Positions 1 through 6,149 of a stretch of 9,101 bases of DNA are shown here, piece after piece; position 1 is the first letter of the stretch; every line of letters starts with the position of its first letter. The position numbers and the translations under genes are program-made. Under the pieces are notes generated by a model, which was given only the letters and a program-made list of their open reading frames with translations, was not told the origin of the DNA and did not search any database. Source of the DNA: Bacilli bacterium. GTDB taxonomy: Bacteria; Bacillota_I; Bacilli_A; RF39; UBA660. The stretch spans positions 1 through 9,101 of the forward strand of contig JAAWDB010000003.1 in NCBI GenBank assembly GCA_022793555.1, in the 5' to 3' direction.

Positions 1-125
1 AAGATGAACTTATATATTTACAGAAAATCTTAGAATTAATGGCTCAACACTTCCAAAAAACAAATCAAGCTGAAAATAGCCAAAGAGTTCTTAACTTAAA
101 AAAAGATATAGAAAACAAAGCTTAA
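1..125 (+). CDS. 3' end of an unrecognised gene (partial)
   Basis: The frame ending at the TAA at 123-125 is open to the left edge and gives a 40-residue C-terminal tail, beginning DELIYLQKILELMAQHF and ending KKDIENKA. It is rich in Leu, Gln, Lys and Glu and looks helical, possibly coiled coil. The codon pattern matches the neighbouring genes. Too little is present to assign a family. The next gene starts 65 bp downstream behind its own likely promoter, so the two need not form one operon. Confidence 0.55.
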   Translation, partial: DELIYLQKILELMAQHFQKTNQAENSQRVLNLKKDIENKA

Positions 126-159
126 GAATTAAATAAATAATTTTAACAAAGATAAAAAA

Positions 160-168
160 TGATATAAT
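160..168 (+). promoter_or_regulatory. Extended -10 promoter for the dNMP kinase-like gene
   Basis: TGATATAAT is a perfect extended -10 (TGnTATAAT), 21 bp before the start codon. No convincing -35 is visible; TTAACA at 143-148 sits too close (14 bp). A TG extension commonly compensates for a weak -35. The same nine bases recur before two other genes in this window. Confidence 0.6.
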
Positions 169-189
169 AAAACAGATTATGGAGGATTT

Positions 190-726
190 ATGAAAAAGAA
201 AATTATTATTATAAATGGCACAGGTGGAAGCGGCAAAGATACTTTTGTTGATTTTTGTTCAAAATATGGCAAAGTCATGAACTTTTCTTCGATTGATAAA
301 GTAAAAGAAATTGCAACATTAATTGGATGGAATGGTCAAAAAACAGAAAAAGATCGCAAATTTTTAAGCGATTTAAAAAGATTAACAACCAATTATAATG
401 ATATGGCTTTTAAAAGTACAATAGATGCCGTTACAGAATTTGAAAATTCAGATCGCGAAATTTTATTTATTCATATCCGTGAACCTGAAGAAATAGAAAG
501 AGCTGCAACAACTTTTAATGCCCAAACTTTACTAATAAAGCGTGTGGGATTAGCCAATATTCAATCAAACTATTCTGATGCTAGTGTTAACAATTATCCT
601 TATGATTACATCATCGAAAATACGACTTTAGAAAAATTAGATAATGATGCATTAAATTTTGTTAGGACACTAAAAATAGATAACGCTAAAGAGCGTACGA
701 AAACCTTAAAAGAAGAAAAAAAATGA
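190..726 (+). CDS. Deoxynucleoside monophosphate kinase-like P-loop protein
   Basis: This is a 178-aa protein with an N-terminal beta strand followed by a P-loop, GTGGSGKDT (residues 10-18), the Walker A form typical of nucleotide monophosphate kinases. An Arg/Lys-rich middle (KDRKFLSDLKRL, 55-66), a strand leading into HIREPEEIE (95-103) and a YDYIIENTTLEKL segment (138-150) fit the T4-type dNMP kinase-like family. The expected role is ATP-dependent phosphorylation of (deoxy)nucleoside monophosphates in the cytoplasm. The substrate cannot be read from sequence, and a dephospho-CoA-kinase-like relative is the main alternative. The start is fixed by GGAGG at 181-185. The Lys/Glu-rich tail (from about 160) lies beyond the core fold. 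The gene appears monocistronic, with its own extended -10, and converges on feoB. Confidence 0.75.
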   Translation: MKKKIIIINGTGGSGKDTFVDFCSKYGKVMNFSSIDKVKEIATLIGWNGQKTEKDRKFLSDLKRLTTNYNDMAFKSTIDAVTEFENSDREILFIHIREPEEIERAATTFNAQTLLIKRVGLANIQSNYSDASVNNYPYDYIIENTTLEKLDNDALNFVRTLKIDNAKERTKTLKEEKK

Positions 727-736
727 CAAACCGTCA
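714..736 (-). terminator. Weak candidate terminator between the kinase gene and feoB
   Basis: Read on the - strand, a 4-bp stem TGAC/GTCA with a 5-base loop (724-736) is followed by a run of T (complement of the A run at 714-723), just past the feoB stop. On the + strand the stem includes the kinase TGA stop and is followed only by CTTTTCT. The stem is short, so this is tentative. Confidence 0.35.
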
Positions 737-741
737 CTTTT

Positions 742-2742
742 CTAAAATAATAAAAACAGACATCGAACCAAAATACATAATGCGAAACCAATAAAAGTAG
801 GTAAAAGAAACGCAAGTCCTGCCCATTTCCAACTATTCGTTTCTTTTTTTATGGTTAAAATTGTCGTAGAACAAGGAAAATGAAATAGACAAAGTAAAAT
901 AAAATTAATTGCCGTAAGTATTGTCCAACCTTGATCTACTAATATGCCCTTCATTACAACTAAATCATTAACTTCAACCATACTACCAAGAGATAAGTAA
1001 CCTAACATTAAAATGGGAAGAACAATCTCATTCGCAGGAAATCCTAAGAAAAAAGCGAGTAAAATCATTCCATCAAGGCCTAAAAAGACTCCCAAAGGTT
1101 CTAGAAAATTAGACATCATTGATAAAATTGTGGTACCACCAAAGGATACATTTGCAACAATCCAAATTAAAAATCCTGCGGGAGCTGCAACACTAACAGC
1201 TCTACCTAATACAAACAATGTACGATCAAAAATAGAACGAACAATAACTTTACCAATTTGTGGACGACGATATGGTGGTAATTCTAAAGTAAAACTAGAA
1301 GGCATTCCTTTCAATAACGTTTTTGATAAAAGATATGAAACTAAGAATGTCATCATAATTCCAAGTAAAATAATACTTGTTAAAAAAAACGAACTAATAA
1401 ATGAAGAATAACGACTAGAAACACCAATAAAAAACATCGAAATCATTGAAATCATCGCCGGAAATCTTCCATTACATGGCATAAAAGAATTGGTTAAAAT
1501 CGCTAATAATCTCTCACGCTTAGAATCAATAATTCTAGCACCCATGACACCTACCGCATTACAACCAAGACCCATACACATCGTAAGAGATTGTTTTCCA
1601 CAAGCAAGACATTTCTCAAACGGACGATCCAAATTAAATGCAATTCGTGGCAAAACTCCTAAATCTTCTAATAAAGTAAAAAGTGGAAAGAAAATAGCCA
1701 TTGGTGGTAACATTACCGAAATAACCCATGTAAGCGTTCGATAAACACCTTCAATTAATATACCATTAATCCACCAAGGAAAAGAACATTTTTGAAATAA
1801 CCAAGTTAACTTCGTCTCCAAAAAGGCAAAAAAATCAAACAACATTGAACTAGGAATATTAGAAAAACGAATCGTCAACCATAAAATACCAAAAAGCATA
1901 ACAATCATAATCGGGATTCCTGTAATTTTATTCGTTAAAATCTTATCCCATTTTCGCATAGATTGATCATGATTTTTATCTTGAAAATCTACGACTTTTT
2001 TACTCACTTTCCTAGACTCTTCTAATAATGTGCCAACCACATCATCTTCCCGAAAAATTCTTCGTGGTAACTTTACCAAAGAAAGAATCTCATCCCGTTT
2101 TAAATCTGGTAAATAAGAAAAAATACCATCGCTTCTTAATAACTGTAAAGCTAAAAATCTTGGATTATAATGAAACTCTTCTAAAAAAGGTGTGACAAGC
2201 GTAATAAAATCTTCAATATACTTTGGATAAATAAGTGGATAAAATGAATGCTTTTCAATACTTATCACCTGATGAATTAGTTTTTCTAAACCTTCCCCAC
2301 TTCTTGCACTTGTTCCTACAACTTTTACCCCAAGCAACTCTTCTAATTTTTTCAAGTCAAGATGAATTTTTTTCTTCCTTGCTTCATCCATTAAATTTAC
2401 ACAAACAACAACATTAGGAATAATCTCCATCGTTTGAAAAACTAAGTTTAAACTCCGCTCAAGACAAACCGCATCACAAACTACAATAGCAACATCATAT
2501 TGCTCAAAACAAATAAAATCACTAGCTACTTGTTCTTCTAAAGAATGACTCACCAACGAATAAGTTCCTGGTAAATCATAAATGGTCATTAATGTATCTT
2601 CAAATTGACATTCACCATAAGCATTTTCTACCGTTTTTCCAGGCCAATTTCCGGTATGTTGATGTAAGCCTGTTAACGCATTAAAAACTGTTGATTTTCC
2701 GACATTTGGATTACCAATCAATGCTACCTTTTTATGCTTCAT
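742..2742 (-). CDS. feoB: Ferrous iron transporter FeoB
   Basis: This is a 666-aa inner-membrane Fe(II) transporter with an N-terminal G-protein domain. G1 is GNPNVGKST (10-18), G3 DLPG (56-59), G4 NLMD (116-119) and G5 SAR (145-147), followed by a helical GDI-like region to about 270. Hydrophobic gate regions follow, with the signatures CGKQSLTMCMGLGCN, then NSFMPCNGRFPAM, and later FPANEIVLPI; the Cys in the GCN and PCNGR motifs are the usual FeoB ones. The length fits Firmicutes FeoB without a FeoC-like tail. An upstream extension to 2784 is open, but the ATG at 2742 is preferred: it follows GAGGTGG at normal spacing and begins MKHKKVALIG directly before G1. It overlaps the feoA stop by 11 bp, implying coupled translation. 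Confidence 0.95.
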   Translation of the reverse strand: MKHKKVALIGNPNVGKSTVFNALTGLHQHTGNWPGKTVENAYGECQFEDTLMTIYDLPGTYSLVSHSLEEQVASDFICFEQYDVAIVVCDAVCLERSLNLVFQTMEIIPNVVVCVNLMDEARKKKIHLDLKKLEELLGVKVVGTSARSGEGLEKLIHQVISIEKHSFYPLIYPKYIEDFITLVTPFLEEFHYNPRFLALQLLRSDGIFSYLPDLKRDEILSLVKLPRRIFREDDVVGTLLEESRKVSKKVVDFQDKNHDQSMRKWDKILTNKITGIPIMIVMLFGILWLTIRFSNIPSSMLFDFFAFLETKLTWLFQKCSFPWWINGILIEGVYRTLTWVISVMLPPMAIFFPLFTLLEDLGVLPRIAFNLDRPFEKCLACGKQSLTMCMGLGCNAVGVMGARIIDSKRERLLAILTNSFMPCNGRFPAMISMISMFFIGVSSRYSSFISSFFLTSIILLGIMMTFLVSYLLSKTLLKGMPSSFTLELPPYRRPQIGKVIVRSIFDRTLFVLGRAVSVAAPAGFLIWIVANVSFGGTTILSMMSNFLEPLGVFLGLDGMILLAFFLGFPANEIVLPILMLGYLSLGSMVEVNDLVVMKGILVDQGWTILTAINFILLCLFHFPCSTTILTIKKETNSWKWAGLAFLLPTFIGFALCILVRCLFLLF

Positions 2743-2959
2743 AAGCCACCTCGATTTTCTTGGCATCACTAGCACGAAGTGCAATCAAAGCCCCATTAAC
2801 TTTATATAAAATTGGACTCTTAAAAGGACTAATTAAAACACACTCGATAAAACTTCCTGGAAAAAAGCCTAAGTCATAAAGTCTTCGTTTTATTTCCGTC
2901 TCATGATGAATTGATAAAATTTTAGAAATCTCTCCCACTTGCGTATCTGCTAAAGTCAT
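2732..2959 (-). CDS. feoA: Ferrous iron transport accessory protein FeoA
   Basis: This is a 75-aa SH3-like small protein of normal FeoA length. Diagnostic motifs are RRLYDLGFFPGS in the first half, and the SPFKSPILYKV strand followed by GALIALRASDAKKIEV in the second. FeoA works with FeoB at the membrane in Fe(II) uptake; its exact role is not settled for the family. An ATG at 2977 (MFRGNF) is also in frame, but the ATG at 2959 is chosen: the leader has AGGGGG 5-10 bases before it, the 2977 ATG has no ribosome binding site, and it lies only a few bases from the predicted transcription start. It is the first gene of the feoAB operon. No convincing Fur or DtxR box is visible, so iron control cannot be shown. 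Confidence 0.92.
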   Translation of the reverse strand: MTLADTQVGEISKILSIHHETEIKRRLYDLGFFPGSFIECVLISPFKSPILYKVNGALIALRASDAKKIEVAYEA

Positions 2960-2990
2960 AAAATTCCCCCTAAACATACTTTTCTATAAT

Positions 2991-2996
2991 ATTATA
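2991..2996 (-). promoter_or_regulatory. -10 element for feoAB within a 12-bp palindrome
   Basis: TATAAT on the - strand lies 32 bp upstream of the feoA ATG. It forms one half of a perfect AT-only palindrome, TATAATATTATA (2985-2996), so both strands carry a TATAAT here. No good -35 is seen. The palindrome could be a regulator site or simply a consequence of the -10 sequence. Confidence 0.45.
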
Positions 2997-3049
2997 TGGT
3001 TTATTTTTAAATGTGGGATTTAATAAAAAAAACAAAATAAAAAAATCTA

Positions 3050-3058
3050 TGATATAAT
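3050..3058 (+). promoter_or_regulatory. Extended -10 promoter for the 3090 gene pair
   Basis: TGATATAAT, followed by AAATTA, lies 31 bp before the ATG at 3090. It is an exact copy of the extended -10 at 160-168. The 2960-3089 gap between divergent genes is otherwise A/T-rich and holds nothing else I can recognise. Confidence 0.6.
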
Positions 3059-3089
3059 AAATTAATGAATAGAAAGTATAGGGTTTATC

Positions 3090-4163
3090 ATGGGAATATG
3101 GAATAAAATTTGGGGAAAAATTCAAGAACAATCAAAAATAGATTCAATCATATTTGATGCAGAGAGAAAACTAATTGATATCCCCACTCTCTTAAATTGT
3201 ACAATTAAAGATATTTGTTTACTAACCGAAGAAAAAAAAGATTTACTAAATAATCAAATTGCCCAAAATTTAAACGAAACAAATAATACTTTAACTCAGT
3301 TAAAAACGAACTTAGAAAGTTTAACAGAAAATAATGCCAAAAAACAAGTAGAATATGATATAAAAAAATATGAAAATCATATTGCTAAATTAAATCAAAC
3401 CAAAGAGATTTTAAACAATGAGGATTTACAATTACATTATTTACTAAATTATCAAAATCGATTAAATGCTACTCAATTTTTTGAAAACGATCAAATCATT
3501 AATATTTTTGAAGAATTTCAATTATCACCAAATTTTGAACCAAACGATTTAATAGTAGCAAGAGAAAACCTAGAAAATAATGCTTACACCTTACCAACTA
3601 ATGAAAAAAATGAAAAAATTGATCGAATTAATCGGTACTATGAAATTTTAATCGATCCCATTCGTTTAAAAGGCTACCGTGATACTTTCGATAATCCAAA
3701 TACAATTACCATTTTAGAAAATCGTATTAAAGAACTACAACAAGACACACCAATACAAAAAAAGCCTTCTAATTTAAATAGTACAAAAGAAAATAACGAA
3801 ACAATAAATTCTGAAATAAGCAATATATCAAATATTGAAGTACAAACCGACACAAATGATTCATTCATTGAGACATTAAACGATTTGGAAATTCAAGAAG
3901 AATTAGAAAATCATACGCCAGATGAACCACACTTCTCTCTTGAAACGATTGATAATGTAAATAAAGATTTACTAGAAGAACAAAAGCAAAAAATAGAAGA
4001 ACAATTAATTCCAAGTTTAATTCCTTTAAATAAGCAAATCAAAGAAACACATAATGATTTGCTTTATATCGCCAAAAACAGTTTATTAAAACAACACCAA
4101 AATATCTTAAATCAAAATCCAGAATATCAAAAAATTTTAGAAGAATTAGCAAAATTAAATTAA
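3090..4163 (+). CDS. Coiled-coil protein with J-domain-like segment lacking HPD
   Basis: This 357-aa protein belongs to no family I can name with confidence. Residues 45-115 are Leu/Asn/Lys/Glu-rich and probably coiled coil. Residues 139-202 resemble a J-domain: a helix around VARENLENNAYTL, then INRYYEILIDPIRLKGYRD (180-198), which matches the helix III/IV pattern 'AYevLsDpxkRxxYD'. The HPD tripeptide that stimulates DnaK is absent; LPT (168-170) sits where it would be expected. Residues 215-275 are low-complexity, acidic and Asn/Ser-rich, and 285-357 is helical again. There is no signal peptide or membrane helix, so it is probably cytoplasmic. The ribosome binding site is weak (ATAGGG at 3078-3083). 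It is probably co-transcribed with the 125-aa gene 50 bp downstream, since no terminator lies between them. Confidence 0.7.
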   Translation: MGIWNKIWGKIQEQSKIDSIIFDAERKLIDIPTLLNCTIKDICLLTEEKKDLLNNQIAQNLNETNNTLTQLKTNLESLTENNAKKQVEYDIKKYENHIAKLNQTKEILNNEDLQLHYLLNYQNRLNATQFFENDQIINIFEEFQLSPNFEPNDLIVARENLENNAYTLPTNEKNEKIDRINRYYEILIDPIRLKGYRDTFDNPNTITILENRIKELQQDTPIQKKPSNLNSTKENNETINSEISNISNIEVQTDTNDSFIETLNDLEIQEELENHTPDEPHFSLETIDNVNKDLLEEQKQKIEEQLIPSLIPLNKQIKETHNDLLYIAKNSLLKQHQNILNQNPEYQKILEELAKLN

Positions 4164-4213
4164 TTCTTCTATTTTTTTTTATTGAACATAAACTTCTAAT
4201 AAAAGGAGGTTCC

Positions 4214-4591
4214 ATGCAACAGAATATACCTCCTCTAAACCACTTTCTTGCTAGCATTGATCCTCCAACATTTTCCTTTACTGCCGTTTTAATCGGAGCC
4301 ATCATAGTAGGAGACTTAAATGTAAATGAACAAAATGCCATTGGTAACTGGTTAGAATTAGTTGGACAATATGTTTTAACCAATGCAGCTCAACAACAAG
4401 TATTAGAAAGTCAAATAGAAAACAACAACATAAACATTAATAGTAAAAAATCAAAAAATGGTGGAGGTCCTTTTACGACCGATTCTAATAAATCAAACCA
4501 AACGCAAAGAGATGAAGTAGATTTTTTATTACAAGAAATTCAAAAAATTGAACGGGAGCTTCAAAATTTAAAAAAGAACTCTAATCCTTAG
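4214..4591 (+). CDS. Small protein of unknown function, Gln/Asn-rich C-terminus
   Basis: This 125-aa protein is translated from a near-perfect AGGAGGT (4204-4210). Residues 1-68 look structured: a short hydrophobic stretch FTAVLIGAIIVG (22-33), then DLNVNEQNAIGNWLELVGQ (34-52) and NAAQQQVLESQ (57-67). This part resembles short uncharacterised proteins I associate with low-GC Gram-positive genomes, but I cannot name a family. Residues 69-98 are a Ser/Asn/Lys/Gly linker (NINSKKSKNGGGPF), and 99-122 are a charged helix, possibly coiled coil. The hydrophobic stretch is short for a full membrane span. It probably forms an operon with the J-like gene upstream. The last 11 bases overlap the convergent ttcA-like gene and form part of a shared terminator. 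Confidence 0.7.
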   Translation: MQQNIPPLNHFLASIDPPTFSFTAVLIGAIIVGDLNVNEQNAIGNWLELVGQYVLTNAAQQQVLESQIENNNININSKKSKNGGGPFTTDSNKSNQTQRDEVDFLLQEIQKIERELQNLKKNSNP

Positions 4592-4623
4592 AACCATAAT
4601 CATCTAAGAAATGAGTTCTTTTT
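4571..4623. terminator. Bidirectional hairpin terminator shared by convergent genes
   Basis: An 11-bp perfect stem pairs AAAAAGAACTC (4571-4581) with GAGTTCTTTTT (4613-4623). A nested CTTAG/CTAAG stem (4587-4591 with 4604-4608) lies inside. The stem ends in T runs in both directions, so it can stop transcription from either side. It contains both stop codons and the coding tails of the 125-aa gene and the ttcA-like gene. Confidence 0.75.
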
Positions 4624-5414
4624 CCATCTTTATGATAAGATATTACACAATTTAAATTTACATTTTCAATACTTTTAAATATATTTTGAACTATATAAGG
4701 ATTTGTTTTTCGAAAAACTTCTATTAATCGTTTCATTTCCTTTCGTTTACTAGTTTCTTCCCCATATTTATCGTTTGCTTCTGTAAAACGACATGCACAA
4801 TTAAGAAAATTCAAGCGATTATAGCGAGACCAACTAATAATATCTTTTTCATGCACCAAATACATGGGACGAATAAGTTCTAAACCTTCGAAATGATCGC
4901 TATGTAATTTGGGCATCATCGTTTTAATTTCTCCGCCATATAACATGGATAACAAAGTAGTTTCAATGACATCATCAAAATGATGGGCAAGAGCAATTTT
5001 ATTACATCCTAAATCTTGCGCAAATTGATACAAATACCCTCTTCTCATACGCGCACACAAATAGCAAGGGTTTCCCTCCTCTAAATGATTAACCACCTCA
5101 AAAATATCGGAATGAAAAATTTGAATTGGTACTCCCATTTCTTTGGCATTTTGAATAATTAACATCTCATTTTTTTCATTATATCCAGGATTCATCACGA
5201 TAAATTCTAAATCAAAATGCAAAATTCCATGTTTTTGAATTTCTTGAAAACATTTTGCCATTAAAAAGGAATCTTTTCCTCCAGAAATACAAACACCAAT
5301 TTTATCTCCTTCTTGAATTAACTGATAATCATTAATAGCTTTAACAAATTTTTGCCATATTTCTTTTCGATATTTTTTAATAATACTTCGTTCGATCTCT
5401 ACAATTCGTTCCAT
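4581..5414 (-). CDS. ttcA: TtcA-like tRNA 2-thiocytidine synthetase (PP-loop ATPase)
   Basis: This is a 277-aa cytoplasmic enzyme of the TtcA/TilS PP-loop family. The ATP-binding PP-loop is SGGKDS (44-49), followed by HHFDD (144-148). CYLC (Cys117, Cys120) plus a later CAC (Cys206/208) match the three cysteines that hold the Fe-S cluster in TtcA. The family activates a tRNA cytosine (C32 in characterised members) by adenylation and inserts sulfur. Among PP-loop relatives, the cysteine pattern favours TtcA over TilS, but the exact tRNA position is inferred. A GTG at 5423 is in frame. The ATG at 5414 is preferred because GGGTGA lies five bases before it, while the GTG has no ribosome binding site. 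It has its own promoter and is divergent from the collagen-like operon. Confidence 0.85.
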   Translation of the reverse strand: MERIVEIERSIIKKYRKEIWQKFVKAINDYQLIQEGDKIGVCISGGKDSFLMAKCFQEIQKHGILHFDLEFIVMNPGYNEKNEMLIIQNAKEMGVPIQIFHSDIFEVVNHLEEGNPCYLCARMRRGYLYQFAQDLGCNKIALAHHFDDVIETTLLSMLYGGEIKTMMPKLHSDHFEGLELIRPMYLVHEKDIISWSRYNRLNFLNCACRFTEANDKYGEETSKRKEMKRLIEVFRKTNPYIVQNIFKSIENVNLNCVISYHKDGKRTHFLDDYGSKD

Positions 5415-5433
5415 TTTCTTCACCCATTAATTA

Positions 5434-5442
5434 ATTATATCA
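5434..5442 (-). promoter_or_regulatory. Extended -10 promoter for the ttcA-like gene
   Basis: On the - strand this reads TGATATAAT, identical to the elements at 160-168 and 3050-3058. It lies about 20 bp upstream of the chosen ATG, giving a very short leader. No -35 is obvious. Confidence 0.6.
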
Positions 5443-5494
5443 AACAAAAACTTCGAAAACCATGACATTCGAACAGACCGATTTTTAAACCCGA

Positions 5495-5503
5495 CATAAG
5501 ATA
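5495..5503 (+). promoter_or_regulatory. Possible sporulation-type (sigma K-like) -10 for the collagen-like operon
   Basis: CATAAGATA matches the sigma K -10 consensus CATANNNTA, 21 bp before the first collagen ATG. GACC at 5476-5479 could serve as an AC-type -35 at 15 bp, slightly short of the usual spacing. No good vegetative TTGACA/TATAAT pair was found in 5443-5524. A nine-base match is weak evidence, and the host is not shown to sporulate. Confidence 0.25.
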
Positions 5504-5524
5504 CCATGGAAAGGAGAGAAAAGC

Positions 5525-6121
5525 ATGAATAATAATGCTTATAAAAGAGCAGAACGTACAGTAAGAGAATATGCAGAAAACCATATTCCTCAAGGTTGTT
5601 GTTGCTCTGGAAGACAATTAGTTGGGCCAACAGGTCCTACCGGTCCTCAAGGTCCAGCAACTATTTCTATAGGAAACACAACTCAAGGTCTTCCAGGAAC
5701 TCAACCATCTGTAACTAATGTTGGTACAAATCAAAATGCAATTTTAGATTTTGTTATCCCAGCTGGAGCTACTGGTCCAACGGGTGCTACTGGAACTACA
5801 GGTCCTACCGGTCCTCAAGGTCTTCCGGGAACAAATGGCGTAACTGGTCCTACTGGTCCAACGGGTGCTACTGGAGCTACAGGTCCTACCGGTCCTCAAG
5901 GTCTTCCGGGAACAGATGGTGTAACTGGTCCTACTGGTCCAACAGGTGCTACTGGAGCTACAGGTCCTACTGGTCCTCAAGGTCTTCCAGGAACAAATGG
6001 TGTAACTGGTCCAACGGGTGCTACGGGTGAAACAGGACCTGCACCAACTTTAGCAATCGGAAATGTAACAACCGGAGCTCCTGGTTCAAGTGCTAGTGTT
6101 ACAATTACTCCAACAACTTAA
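5525..6121 (+). CDS. Collagen-like repeat protein, N-terminal part of a BclA-type architecture
   Basis: This is a 198-aa protein. Residues 1-24 are charged and helix-like with no signal peptide, followed by a Cys cluster CCC (25-27). Short Gly-X-Y triplets run from 34 to 45. A linker module (46-80) carries [10 protein letters not shown] and ends [10 protein letters not shown] second collagen-like stretch (81-172) consists mainly of GPT, GAT, GPQ, GLP and GVT triplets in a 27-residue tandem repeat. The last 26 residues begin a second copy of the linker ([18 protein letters not shown]) but stop at ITPTT before the DFVIP part. Thr-rich collagen-like regions of this kind form trimeric, often glycosylated surface filaments such as Bacillus BclA. 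No C-terminal globular domain is present; it is supplied by the next gene. The ribosome binding site is AAAGGAGAG (5510-5518). Localisation to a spore or cell surface is inference. Confidence 0.85.
   Translation: MNNNAYKRAERTVREYAENHIPQGCCCSGRQLVGPTGPTGPQGPATISIGNTTQGLPGTQPSVTNVGTNQNAILDFVIPAGATGPTGATGTTGPTGPQGLPGTNGVTGPTGPTGATGATGPTGPQGLPGTDGVTGPTGPTGATGATGPTGPQGLPGTNGVTGPTGATGETGPAPTLAIGNVTTGAPGSSASVTITPTT
5783..6025 (+). repeat. Three tandem 81-bp collagen-coding repeats
   Basis: Three units of nine Gly-X-Y triplets start at 5783, 5864 and 5945. Each encodes GAT-G(T/A)[12 protein letters not shown](N/D)-GVT-GPT-G(P/A)T. Differences are mostly single bases, for example ACCGGT versus ACTGGT and AAATGGC versus GATGGT. 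Part of the unit reappears at the start of the next gene (about 6189-6260). Repeats this similar can change copy number by slippage or recombination without breaking the frame. Confidence 0.9.
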
Positions 6122-6149
6122 AATAAAATTTATAGAAAGGAGAAATAAA

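Noticed and set aside
1013..1744. Two + strand open frames inside feoB
   Set aside because: They lie opposite a clearly conserved transporter gene and have no recognisable protein content or ribosome binding site.
2985..2996. Fur or DtxR operator at feoA
   Set aside because: The palindrome does not match the known GATAAT-type or DtxR-type consensus well enough to name a regulator.
3065..3106. A 13-codon peptide (MNRKYRVYHGNME) overlapping the start of the 3090 gene, possibly a leader peptide
   Set aside because: It has no ribosome binding site and nothing indicates attenuation; chance in AT-rich sequence is likelier.
5744..5980. Open - strand frame opposite the collagen-like repeats
   Set aside because: It is the antisense of Gly-X-Y codons and encodes only a Ser/Thr/Arg repeat, with no ribosome binding site.
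5783..6025. Regularly spaced repeats as a possible CRISPR array
   Set aside because: The repeats are contiguous, in frame and have no unique spacers; they encode collagen-like triplets.
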